A stretch of 64,000 bases of DNA from Shinella kummerowiae (GTDB lineage Bacteria; Pseudomonadota; Alphaproteobacteria; Rhizobiales; Rhizobiaceae): positions 620,001-684,000 of the forward strand of contig NZ_WUMK01000002.1 of NCBI RefSeq assembly GCF_009827055.1. Direction: 5' to 3'. The translations under genes were made by a program, and so were the position numbers. The number at the start of each line of letters is the position of its first letter. Position 1 is the stretch's first letter. Positions 18,675-26,326 of the stretch are shown in pieces. The notes beneath the pieces are model-generated. The model had not been told where the DNA came from. It saw only the letters and a program-made list of their open reading frames with translations, and did no database searches.

Positions 18675-20900
18675 TCACCCCCCCAGTAGCACATCCAGCA
18701 ACGTCGTGCGCCGCGTTCCCGTCTGCCGCTGTTCGCCCACGTCGGCGGGTGGAACAAGGCCGTCGTCGAGCGGCACCGCGCCCGTCTGTTCGGCGGCGAC
18801 AGACTGTCCGTCGCGGGTATTGCCGCCATCGGTGCCGAGCGTGCGGGAAATGATGTCGAACAGTTGGTCACCTTCGGGCGCGGGTTCGGTCCCCTCCACC
18901 ACCGGCTGGTCACCGCCGGCCGTGCCGAACAGCGGCGACGGGTTGAGGCCCTCGTGGGCAGCGATCATGAACTGGCTCCAGGCCTTGGCGGGAAGCCCGC
19001 CGCCCGTCACCTTCTTCATCGACTTGCCGTCGTCATTGCCGAACCAGACACCGGTCGTCAGGTTGCTGGTGAAGCCGACGAAGAGCGCGTCGCGGAAGGA
19101 CTGCGTCGTGCCGGATTTTCCCGCCGCCGGCCAGCCGGGAATGCGGGCATTCTTGCCGGTGCCCTCGGTGATGACGCGCATCATCATGCCGTTCATCTGC
19201 GAGACGATGTTCGGCTCCAGCACGCGGGGCGGGTTGTCGTAAGTGTTTTCGTAGAGCACCCGTCCGTCGGCCGTCGAAATGCGGCGGATGATGTGCGGCG
19301 TCGCCTTGTAGCCGCCATTCATGAAGGGGGCGTAAGCGGCCGTCAGCTCGACCAGCGTGACTTCCGACGTGCCGAGCGCGATCGAGGCGTTCGCCTGCAT
19401 TTCGGATTCGATGCCGAGCCGGCGCGCGAGCTTGACCACTTCGTCGGGCCCCACTTCCATGACGAGCTGGGCGGCGATGGTGTTCAGCGAATTGGCAAGC
19501 GCCGAGGACAGCGTCACCTCGCCGCGATATTTCTGGTCGTAGTTTTCCGGCGTCCACTTGCCGATCTTGACCGGCGCATCGTTGCGCACCGACAGCGGCG
19601 AGCGGCCGGCTTCCAGCGCTGCGGCATAGACGAAGGGCTTGAAGGCGGAGCCGGGCTGGCGCTTGGCCTTGGAGGCGCGGTCGAACTGGCTTTCGGCATA
19701 GTCACGGCCGCCGACCAGCGCGCGGATGGCGCCCGTGCCGTCGATCGAGACGAGGGCGGCCTGCGAGGCATTCGACTTGGCACCTTCCTTGTCGATGATC
19801 GCGGTGATCGCCTCGTCGGCCTTCTTTTCGAGGTCGAGGTCGATCGTCGTGTCGATGATAAGGTCTTCGGTAATGTCGCCGATCATGCCGGGAAGCTGCG
19901 CCATCACCATGTCCGCGGCATAATGCTGCGCGCCGGACCAATAGCTTTTTGCGCGCGCCGGCGTCTGCGACATCGCGGTCTTGATCTCGGTATCGGTGAC
20001 GAAACCCTCTTCGCGCATGGCGCCGAGCACCACCTGGGCGCGGGCTTCCGCCGCCTCCGGATCGCGTGCCGGCGACAGGCGCGACGGCGCCTTGAGCAGG
20101 CCGGCGAGAAGGGCCGCCTCGCCGAGGTTCACGTCGCGCGCCGACTTGTTGAAGTAGCGCCGCGAGGCGGCCTCGACACCGTAGGAATTCGAGCCGAAGA
20201 ACACGCGGTTGAGATACATCGCAAGGATCTGGTCCTTGGAATATTTGTGCTCCAGCCAGAAGGCGAGCAGCACCTCCTGCACCTTGCGCTCCAGCGTGCG
20301 CTCCGGCGAGAGGAACATGTTCTTGGCAAGCTGCTGGGTCAGCGTCGAGCCGCCCTGCACCATGCGGCCGGTGGTGATGTTGGTGAGCATCGCGCGGGCA
20401 AGGCCGAGCGGATCGACGCCGAAATGCGAATAGAAGCGGCGGTCCTCGATGGCGATGACGGCCTGCGGAATATAGGGCGACATGTTTTCGAGGTTCAGCG
20501 CCTCGCCGCCGGTCAGGCCGCGGTTGGCGATCGCCTCGCCGCTGACGGCCAGGATCTTGACGTTCGGCGGCCGGTCGGGGATCGACCAGCTGGTGGCGCT
20601 CGGCATGCGTGCGCCGTAATAGAGCACCAGCCCGCCGACGCCGATGGCGCCCCACAGGCCGAGCACGAAGCACCAGTAGACCAGCCTGCGGACCAAACCG
20701 AAGACACCGCCGCCGGACGATTGCCGGCGTGCCCTGGCGCCACGCTGCGGCCGCTCGGCCTTCGGCGGCTTGCCACGCCCCTTGCGCCCTCCGCCGCCCA
20801 CCACGCGATCCGCCGCGCCGACGTGAAAATCATCGTCGTCGCGCCCGCGTGATCCCTGGAAGGACGGTTCAATACGCTCGGATTTGCGGTTGCCTGCCAT
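18675..20900 (-). CDS. penicillin-binding protein 1A, bifunctional transglycosylase/transpeptidase
   Basis: A 741-residue class A PBP that polymerises and crosslinks peptidoglycan. A ~70-residue cytoplasmic basic/glycine-rich tail precedes a TM helix (~residues 72-95). The GT51 domain has AVIAIEDRRFYSHFGVDPLG with the catalytic Glu and GGSTLTQQLAKNMFLSPERT. The transpeptidase has SxxK in RQPGSAFKPF, SxN in ANSLNTIAAQ and KSGTT in PAAGKSGTTQSFRDALF. A Gln/Pro-rich C-terminal tail follows. Immediately upstream are a palindrome and a CtrA-type box. Most like the PBP1a/MrcA of rhizobia. Confidence 0.93.
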   Translation of the reverse strand: MAGNRKSERIEPSFQGSRGRDDDDFHVGAADRVVGGGGRKGRGKPPKAERPQRGARARRQSSGGGVFGLVRRLVYWCFVLGLWGAIGVGGLVLYYGARMPSATSWSIPDRPPNVKILAVSGEAIANRGLTGGEALNLENMSPYIPQAVIAIEDRRFYSHFGVDPLGLARAMLTNITTGRMVQGGSTLTQQLAKNMFLSPERTLERKVQEVLLAFWLEHKYSKDQILAMYLNRVFFGSNSYGVEAASRRYFNKSARDVNLGEAALLAGLLKAPSRLSPARDPEAAEARAQVVLGAMREEGFVTDTEIKTAMSQTPARAKSYWSGAQHYAADMVMAQLPGMIGDITEDLIIDTTIDLDLEKKADEAITAIIDKEGAKSNASQAALVSIDGTGAIRALVGGRDYAESQFDRASKAKRQPGSAFKPFVYAAALEAGRSPLSVRNDAPVKIGKWTPENYDQKYRGEVTLSSALANSLNTIAAQLVMEVGPDEVVKLARRLGIESEMQANASIALGTSEVTLVELTAAYAPFMNGGYKATPHIIRRISTADGRVLYENTYDNPPRVLEPNIVSQMNGMMMRVITEGTGKNARIPGWPAAGKSGTTQSFRDALFVGFTSNLTTGVWFGNDDGKSMKKVTGGGLPAKAWSQFMIAAHEGLNPSPLFGTAGGDQPVVEGTEPAPEGDQLFDIISRTLGTDGGNTRDGQSVAAEQTGAVPLDDGLVPPADVGEQRQTGTRRTTLLDVLLGG

Positions 20901-20942
20901 AAGCGGTCGGATAAGTCCTCGTGGATGTTGGCGTCGGTTGAA

Positions 20943-20973
20943 CCTTAAATGCGGCGATTTAAGGGGTAGTTAA
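20943..20973. promoter_or_regulatory. palindrome plus overlapping CtrA-type box upstream of PBP1a
   Basis: CCTTAAAT (20943-20950), spacer GCGGCG, ATTTAAGG (20957-20964) is a perfect 8+8 inverted repeat. Its right arm overlaps TTAA-GGGGTAG-TTAA (20959-20973), an exact TTAA-N7-TTAA box. The box is 59 bases upstream of the PBP1a ATG, within promoter range. Confidence 0.5.
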
Positions 20974-21202
20974 GAAATCGGAAACGGAAAGCTCCAATTT
21001 CTCAATCACTTCCGCCAACAGGGCTTAAGAGCGCGTGAACCGGTCCCCGTGAGCCTTCATGCCTCTGCGCCACAACGGGCATCGTCTCTCGGCTGACGCA
21101 CGGACGAGCGCAAGCAACACCCACCTTCATTTCAGCAATTCTCGATAAAGAACTATCTAAAATATTGGATTCGTTGGCGAAATTTGGGTGTTTAGTCTTT
21201 CG

Positions 21203-21210
21203 TTAACCAT
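21203..21210 (+). promoter_or_regulatory. TTAACCAT half-box upstream of flagellin
   Basis: TTAACCAT is reported as a partial CtrA motif in alphaproteobacteria. It is 67 bases upstream of the flagellin ATG in an AT-rich stretch. The same word occurs upstream of the Wzz-like gene (41769). Confidence 0.35.
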
Positions 21211-21277
21211 GATTGCGCTTACTGGCCACAACCTACCCGCCCATGACAGGCAAACCTCAATTTTTACATGTGCTAAT

Positions 21278-22249
21278 ATGACCAGCATCCACACGAATGC
21301 CGGAGCCATTTCTGCGCTCCAGACTCTGCGCACCATCAACGCCAGCATGCTTGAAACACAAAGCCGCGTTTCCAGCGGATTGCGCGTGCGCACCGCCGAA
21401 AACAATGCCGCCTATTGGGCGGTCGCGACGACGATGCGCTCCGACAATATGGCGCTGAACGCGGTTTCCGACGCGCTCGGCGTCAGCGACGGCATCGTCA
21501 ACACCGCCTATGCCGGCATGTCGTCGGCAATCGAGGTCATGCACCAGATCAAGGCGAAGCTCGTTGCCGCCCATGAAGCGGGCGTCGACAAGACGAAGAT
21601 CAACACGGAACTCGACCAGTTGAAGGACCAGCTCCGGTCGATCGCCTCTTCGGCCTCCTTCGCCGGCCAGAACTGGCTGCACATGACGGATCCGACCGAT
21701 CCGCTGCAGAATGGCGTCAAATCCCTGCCGGCCTCCTTCGTGCGCGACCCTTCCGGAAGCGTGTCGATCAGCAACATCAAATTCGACATGACGGCGGTGT
21801 TCGACACGGACCAGGTCTTCTACCTCGTGTCGGACGGCGGCTGCGACGGCATCATCACCAATTCCGGCTTCGCCACCATGCAGGGCTACAGCCAGGACTG
21901 GGTTCTGATCAGCGGCGAAAACCATGGCGGCCACCCCGAGATCACCTTGACGGACGAGACGACGAGGGAGGAACTTGCGGAAATGACCGTCGTCGTCGAT
22001 CTGATGACCGAGCGGATGATCAAGGTCGCCTCGATGTTCGGCGCGCTGTCCGAGCGAATCGCCTCATCGTCGGCCTTCGTGGAGAAACTCACCGATTCGA
22101 TCGAAACGGGCATCGGCCGGCTTGTCGATGCCGATATGGATCAGGAATCCACCCGCCTCAAGGCGCTCGAAACCCAGCAGCAGCTTGGCCTGCAATCGCT
22201 GCAGATCGCCAATACCAGCGCCGAAGGCATCATGACGCTGTTCCGTTGA
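21278..22249 (+). CDS. solitary flagellin
   Basis: A 323-residue flagellin, the filament subunit exported through the flagellar type III system. N-terminal D0/D1 is TSIHTNAGAISALQTLRTIN and SRVSSGLRVRTAENNAAYW; the C-terminal D0 is QQLGLQSLQIANTSAEGIM. ATG 21278 was chosen because the conserved N-terminus starts there; upstream in-frame codons are not flagellin-like. The central domain carries a cysteine (SDGGCDGIITNSG), uncommon in flagellins. No flagellar genes are nearby, so it is an extra, separately located flagellin. Confidence 0.93.
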   Translation: MTSIHTNAGAISALQTLRTINASMLETQSRVSSGLRVRTAENNAAYWAVATTMRSDNMALNAVSDALGVSDGIVNTAYAGMSSAIEVMHQIKAKLVAAHEAGVDKTKINTELDQLKDQLRSIASSASFAGQNWLHMTDPTDPLQNGVKSLPASFVRDPSGSVSISNIKFDMTAVFDTDQVFYLVSDGGCDGIITNSGFATMQGYSQDWVLISGENHGGHPEITLTDETTREELAEMTVVVDLMTERMIKVASMFGALSERIASSSAFVEKLTDSIETGIGRLVDADMDQESTRLKALETQQQLGLQSLQIANTSAEGIMTLFR

Positions 22250-22264
22250 TCGCCTGAAAACATT

Positions 22265-22287
22265 CGGGCGGCCTTTCGGGCCGCCCG
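22265..22287. terminator. hairpin between convergent flagellin and BA14K genes
   Basis: CGGGCGGCC / GGCCGCCCG (9 pairs) around TTTCG, 16 bases after the flagellin stop and 11 bases from the BA14K stop. No T-run follows, so a terminator role is likely but not certain. Confidence 0.6.
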
Positions 22288-22297
22288 GTGGATTGCC

Positions 22298-22735
22298 TTA
22301 ATAGTAAGGCGAGTAGCACTGGCGGCGGCCACCATAGTTGGGCTGATACGTGTTGTCGTAGTCGCGATACGACCGGTAGCGCGCATAGCACCAATCGATG
22401 TGGCGCGGGTTGATGCCCGCGTCGCGCGGCCGGGAATAGCCGTCATTGGCAATTGCCCCGCCGATGATCGCGCCGGCGCCGAAGGCTGCCAGCGGATACC
22501 ACCAGCCATCCGAATGGCGGCGATAGCCATGGCGGTGGTACCGGTAGCCGCGGTGACCACCATACCAGCCGCGCCGGTCGCGCCGATCACGCCATTGCAC
22601 CTGCTGGACATCGCTGGACTGAGACGCGCCAACCTTCGGCATCGGCATGGCGAAGGCCTCTGCCGGGACGAATGTCGTGGCGAACATAGCGACGGCCATG
22701 GCTGCGGCAATGCCGCCCTTGAACCTTGTCTTCAT
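22298..22735 (-). CDS. BA14K-family exported protein
   Basis: A 145-residue protein of the BA14K family, first known as an immunoreactive Brucella protein with lectin-like properties. An N-terminal signal peptide (MAVAMFATTFVPAEAFA) is followed by an Arg/His/Tyr/Gly-rich segment, a hydrophobic glycine-rich helix AAFGAGAIIGGAIA, and the family C-terminus INPRHIDWCYARYRSYRDYD then RRQCYSPYY with two conserved cysteines. Location: periplasm or surface. Physiological role unclear; restricted to Rhizobiales. Confidence 0.9.
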   Translation of the reverse strand: MKTRFKGGIAAAMAVAMFATTFVPAEAFAMPMPKVGASQSSDVQQVQWRDRRDRRGWYGGHRGYRYHRHGYRRHSDGWWYPLAAFGAGAIIGGAIANDGYSRPRDAGINPRHIDWCYARYRSYRDYDNTYQPNYGGRRQCYSPYY

Positions 22736-22836
22736 GCCGATCTCCCTTGGATTGTCACTGTTTTACAGTGATCAAGACGGATCACACCATGAAAGAATTC
22801 GGCTGAACCCGGGATGAACCAAATCTGTCCGTGCAA

Positions 22837-23784
22837 TCAGTCGTCACCGCTGCGCAATCGGGCGAGAAATCGCTGGCGTTCGAAGATCAGGATGACGCCC
22901 AGCGCCATGATGAACGGAATGATCAGGTAGAACAGCCGGAAGACGGCAAGCGCCGCGAGCACCGTTGCCGGATCCATATCCGGCAGGCCGGCGATGAAGA
23001 CCAGTTCCAGCACGCCGATGCCGCCCGGCGCATGCGACAGCAGCGCCACCGAGAAGGAGGCGAGGAAGATACCGAGAACGACGAAGAAACCCGGATTGCC
23101 CTCCGCCGGCAGCACGAAATAGATGATCGCCGCCGCGCCGATGAGCTCGATGGGGGCGATGAACAGCTGGCGAAAGACCAGCGAGGGTTTGGGATATTCG
23201 AGCTTCAGCCAGCGCGTGTTGACGGGGCGAAAGCCGACAAGACTGCCCACCACATAGAGCGCCACCAGGCCCAGGATGACGACGCCGGTCGAAAAAGCCG
23301 CCTCAATCGGCAGAAACCCGGCGAAACGCTCGATGATCGTCGGTTCCAGCACCAGGACAAGGCCGAACAACATGACCGTGCCAAGCGCGAAGGTGAACGA
23401 GCAGAAGGCGACGAGCACGCCGACCTCCGATCCCGTCAGGCCCTTCGACGTATAGGCGCGGTAGCGCACCAGCGCGCCGGAAAACACCGAGGCGCCGATA
23501 TTGTGCGACAGGGCGTAGGTGGTGAAGGAGGTGATGGTGATGAACCACAGCGAAATACGGTGGCCGAGATGTTCCAGCGCCAGGTGGTCGTAGGCGGCAA
23601 GGGCTGCATAGGCGACGAGCGTTGCAAGCGAGGCGAGAACCCAGCCGGAGACCGGAATGGCATGGATGCTCGCCATGAACTCGTCGAGCGACAGACCTCT
23701 CAGGTCCTTGTAGAGGATGTAGACCGACAGGATGATCGCGGCGGTGCTGACGAGCGGCCAGAAGAATTTTTTCAGCCGCTTCAT
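22837..23784 (-). CDS. UPF0104/lysylphosphatidylglycerol synthase-like TM protein
   Basis: A ~315-residue integral membrane protein of the LPG_synthase_TM (UPF0104) family, equivalent to the flippase half of MprF without the C-terminal aminoacyl-transferase domain. About eight hydrophobic segments are seen, with the conserved FSGALVRYRAYTSKGLT loop and the LLSHAPGGIGVLELVF motif typical of the family. ATG 23784 (MKRLKKFFWP) has a good AAGGCAGG SD; a longer start at 23874 adds 30 unrelated residues. It probably translocates or handles a lipid; the substrate is unknown. Confidence 0.8.
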   Translation of the reverse strand: MKRLKKFFWPLVSTAAIILSVYILYKDLRGLSLDEFMASIHAIPVSGWVLASLATLVAYAALAAYDHLALEHLGHRISLWFITITSFTTYALSHNIGASVFSGALVRYRAYTSKGLTGSEVGVLVAFCSFTFALGTVMLFGLVLVLEPTIIERFAGFLPIEAAFSTGVVILGLVALYVVGSLVGFRPVNTRWLKLEYPKPSLVFRQLFIAPIELIGAAAIIYFVLPAEGNPGFFVVLGIFLASFSVALLSHAPGGIGVLELVFIAGLPDMDPATVLAALAVFRLFYLIIPFIMALGVILIFERQRFLARLRSGDD

Positions 23785-23981
23785 CCTGCCTTGCCCCCTG
23801 CGCCCGGCGCGCGATCGCCTGAGCCGCGAGGGTGTCTCGCAATCTTTCCTGATGCCATCCTGACCTTTCCCCATCGTCTGGACCTGTCATCGCCTGTCCG
23901 CGATGCGGCCCTTGTCATTCAGTTGGCCAGCCTTTCCGTTCCCTTCGGTTAATGCCGGCCAACTTTGTCATCACATCTGCG

Positions 23982-25373
23982 TTAACGCGCTGCGAGCGCC
24001 GAAAGTATGCGCACCCAGGAGCGGATGCCCTTCTCGAAGGAGCGCAGCTCGTATTTCTCGTTCGGCGAATGGATGCGGTCGTCCGACAGCGCAAAGCCGA
24101 CGAGCAAGGATTCCATGCCGAGCATCTTTTGGAAATCGCCAACGATGGGGATCGAGCCGCCCATGCCGATGACCACGGCGGGCTTCGGCCATTCGTCGGA
24201 GAGCGCGTTCTTTGCCTTGCCGAGCAATTCCGAATCGTAGGGCAGCTGGATCGCCGGCGAACCGCCATGGGCATGGAATGCCACCGAGCAGTCGGCCGGG
24301 ATTTTGGACCGGACATAGGCGCGGAAGGCGTCGCGGATCTTGGCCGGATCCTGCTTGCCGACCAGGCGGAAGGAGACTTTTGCGGAGGCTTCGGCGGCAA
24401 TCACCGTCTTGAAGCCTTCGCCGGTGTAGCCGCCGGTGATGCCGTTCACTTCTGCCGTGGGGCGTGCCCAGGTCAGTTCCAGCACCGAGCGGCCCTTCTC
24501 GCCGGACGGGATCGACAGGCCGATCTCGCCGAGGAAGCTTTCCGCCGAGCTGCCGAGCTTTTCCCAGGCCGCCTTGATCTGCGTCGGTGTTTCCTCGACG
24601 CCGTCGTAGAAGCCGTCGAGCGTCACCCGGCCGGTCTCGTCATGCAGGCCGGCGAGGATGGTCGACAGAATGTGGATCGGGTTTGCCGCCGCACCGCCGA
24701 AATAGCCGGAATGCAGGTCGCGATCGGCCGCCTTGATGACGACCTCCTCGCCGACGAGGCCGCGCAGGCCCGCCGAGATGGCCGGCGTATCGGCGTCCCA
24801 CATGCTGGTATCGCAGACGAGGGCGAAATCGGCCGTCAGTTCCGCGGCATTGGCTTCCAGGAAGGGTTTCAGCGAGGGCGAACCGGATTCCTCTTCGCCT
24901 TCGAAGAGGATCGTCACGCGGCAGGGCAGGCTACCCGTCGTTTCCTTGTAGGCGCGGCAGGCCTCGACGAAGGTCAGGAGCTGGCCCTTGTCGTCGGAGG
25001 TGCCGCGGCCAGTGATGATGCGGCGGCCATCGCCAGTGTTGCGCACTGCCGGCTCGAAGGGGTCGTGATCCCAGAGATTCAGCGGATCGACCGGCTGGAC
25101 GTCGTAGTGGCCGTAGAACAGCACGTGCGGCGCATCGGGCTTCGCACCGTCATGATGGGCGACGACCATGGGATGGCCGGGTGTGTCGCGCACCGTCGCG
25201 CCGAAGCCGAGCGACCGCAGTTCCGTCACCAGCCATTCGGCCGCACGACGGCACTCGGCCTTGAAGGCCGGATCGGTCGAGATGGACTTGATGCGCACCA
25301 GCTCGAACAGGCGTTCGAGGCTCGCCGGAATGCCGGCGCTGGCGTGATCGAGGACGGGCAGAATATTGGTCAT
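23982..25373 (-). CDS. M20-family metallopeptidase (dipeptidase)
   Basis: A 463-residue zinc peptidase of the M20 (ArgE/DapE/CNDP-like) family. Metal-binding segments: VLFYGHYDVQPVDP (His, Asp), RGTSDDKGQLLTF (bridging Asp), FEGEEESGSPSL (catalytic Glu and metal Glu), ALVCDTSMWD, and the C-terminal LRSFEKGIRSWVRIL region with its preceding HSPNEKYE His. No signal peptide, so cytosolic. Likely a broad dipeptidase. Monocistronic; the 3' neighbour is convergent in neither sense (same strand, ~200 bases away). Confidence 0.88.
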   Translation of the reverse strand: MTNILPVLDHASAGIPASLERLFELVRIKSISTDPAFKAECRRAAEWLVTELRSLGFGATVRDTPGHPMVVAHHDGAKPDAPHVLFYGHYDVQPVDPLNLWDHDPFEPAVRNTGDGRRIITGRGTSDDKGQLLTFVEACRAYKETTGSLPCRVTILFEGEEESGSPSLKPFLEANAAELTADFALVCDTSMWDADTPAISAGLRGLVGEEVVIKAADRDLHSGYFGGAAANPIHILSTILAGLHDETGRVTLDGFYDGVEETPTQIKAAWEKLGSSAESFLGEIGLSIPSGEKGRSVLELTWARPTAEVNGITGGYTGEGFKTVIAAEASAKVSFRLVGKQDPAKIRDAFRAYVRSKIPADCSVAFHAHGGSPAIQLPYDSELLGKAKNALSDEWPKPAVVIGMGGSIPIVGDFQKMLGMESLLVGFALSDDRIHSPNEKYELRSFEKGIRSWVRILSALAAR

Positions 25374-25508
25374 GGTGGAATCCCTAGAGCACGATGCGCC
25401 AAATGCGTGAGCGGTTTTGCGATGACGACATGCGGCAAATCAAAATTTCGGCGCGACATTAGACCGATCGTGTCGGGAAGGGCAAATCGTATGACGGTTT
25501 CGCGACCA

Positions 25509-25949
25509 TCATGCGCGCGGATCGCAGCCGAGATTGGCCAGCGCCATGCGCATATATTCGAGCAGCAGTTCTCGTTCGAAGCGCCGGAAGCCCTGAAAGA
25601 GCGCGTCTTCGGTCGCCGCGGCCGCGGCAATTGCCGTCTCGCGCAGCGCCTTGCCGCGCGCCGTCAGGAACACCAGTTGCGCGCGTTTGTCCTTCGGGTG
25701 GCGGCGCCGCGCGATGAGACCGTCGCGCTGCATGCGGGCGAGCGTGTTGGCCATCGTCGCCTGTTCGATATCCAGCCGGTCGAGAAGTTCGCGCTGGGTG
25801 AGGCCGTCACCGCTCCACAGTTCGACCAGAACCGGGAACTGGCCGGGCGCAAAGCCAGCCCCGTCCGCCCGCGCCTGCAACGCGCGGGACGCTCCCTTCG
25901 CCAGGAGATTGGCGAGGTACGCGGCCGACTCCTTCCGGTCAAAGTCCAT
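25509..25949 (-). CDS. MarR-family transcriptional regulator
   Basis: A 146-residue winged-helix regulator. The recognition region reads LTQRELLDRLDIEQATMANT then LARMQRDGLIARRRHPKDKR, the wing, typical of MarR. ATG 25949 (MDFDRKESAAYL) was chosen; the frame is open much further upstream but that part overlaps the candidate structured RNA. In rhizobia a MarR-type gene faces polA across a conserved sRNA locus, and this arrangement is seen here. Confidence 0.88.
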   Translation of the reverse strand: MDFDRKESAAYLANLLAKGASRALQARADGAGFAPGQFPVLVELWSGDGLTQRELLDRLDIEQATMANTLARMQRDGLIARRRHPKDKRAQLVFLTARGKALRETAIAAAAATEDALFQGFRRFERELLLEYMRMALANLGCDPRA

Positions 25950-26009
25950 GAAGGCGAGGCTATGCCGGATTGCAACCGATGGCAATGGATCGCAGACGAT
26001 GCAATCCGC

Positions 26010-26150
26010 AAATGCGAGAAGCCGCCGACGACAGGAGGCTTGTCGCGGCGGCTTCTTCGAATGATGGACAAAGGCCCGGAGAGGGGGATGAGGCCTTTGT
26101 CCTTGTCTGGCGCGGCGGGGGACAGGCCGGTGATGCCAGACAACGGCTTG
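26010..26150 (-). ncRNA. candidate alpha-r7-type (Smr7C-like) trans-acting sRNA
   Basis: Three consecutive perfect hairpins in the marR-polA gap: TTGTCTGGC (26103-26111) with GCCAGACAA (26135-26143); GGACAAAGGCC (26066-26076) with GGCCTTTGTCC (26092-26102); AGAAGCCGCC (26017-26026) with GGCGGCTTCT (26047-26056), the last also pairing CGACA/TGTCG inside. Read on the minus strand, all three loops are C-rich (CCCCCUCUCC, CCUGUCCCCC, AGCCUCC), able to pair with Shine-Dalgarno sequences. A CTTGAA ... CAAATAT promoter-like pair lies just upstream on that strand. From memory, the alpha-r7 family sits between a DNA polymerase and a MarR gene in Rhizobiales. Strand is inferred; no clear T-run ends it. 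Confidence 0.65.
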
Positions 26151-26326
26151 ATCAGGTGCCGTTGATGAATATTTGTGGATCCGAATGTGGCTTTTCAAGG
26201 GATTCGCAGGCCCTCGGAAATTACAAATTGGTAACGTTCGTGTGAGCCTTTTCGCGCTCTCGAAAGAACCCCGAAGCCGCAATGAGAGATGGACGCGGAA
26301 AGCGCCCCGCGCTATCCATTCACCCC

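Larger units (their letters stand above)
20901..21277. other. 377-base divergent intergenic region, PBP1a / flagellin
   Basis: Contains the palindrome and CtrA-type box near the PBP1a end and a TTAACCAT half-box near the flagellin end (listed separately). The central part (~20990-21130) has no open frame, hairpin or repeat that I can support. The flagellin side (~21140-21277) is markedly AT-rich, as expected for a promoter. Confidence 0.5.

Noticed and set aside
18864-20852. 662-codon frame antisense to PBP1a
   Set aside because: Composition typical of shadow frames; PBP1a has all catalytic motifs.
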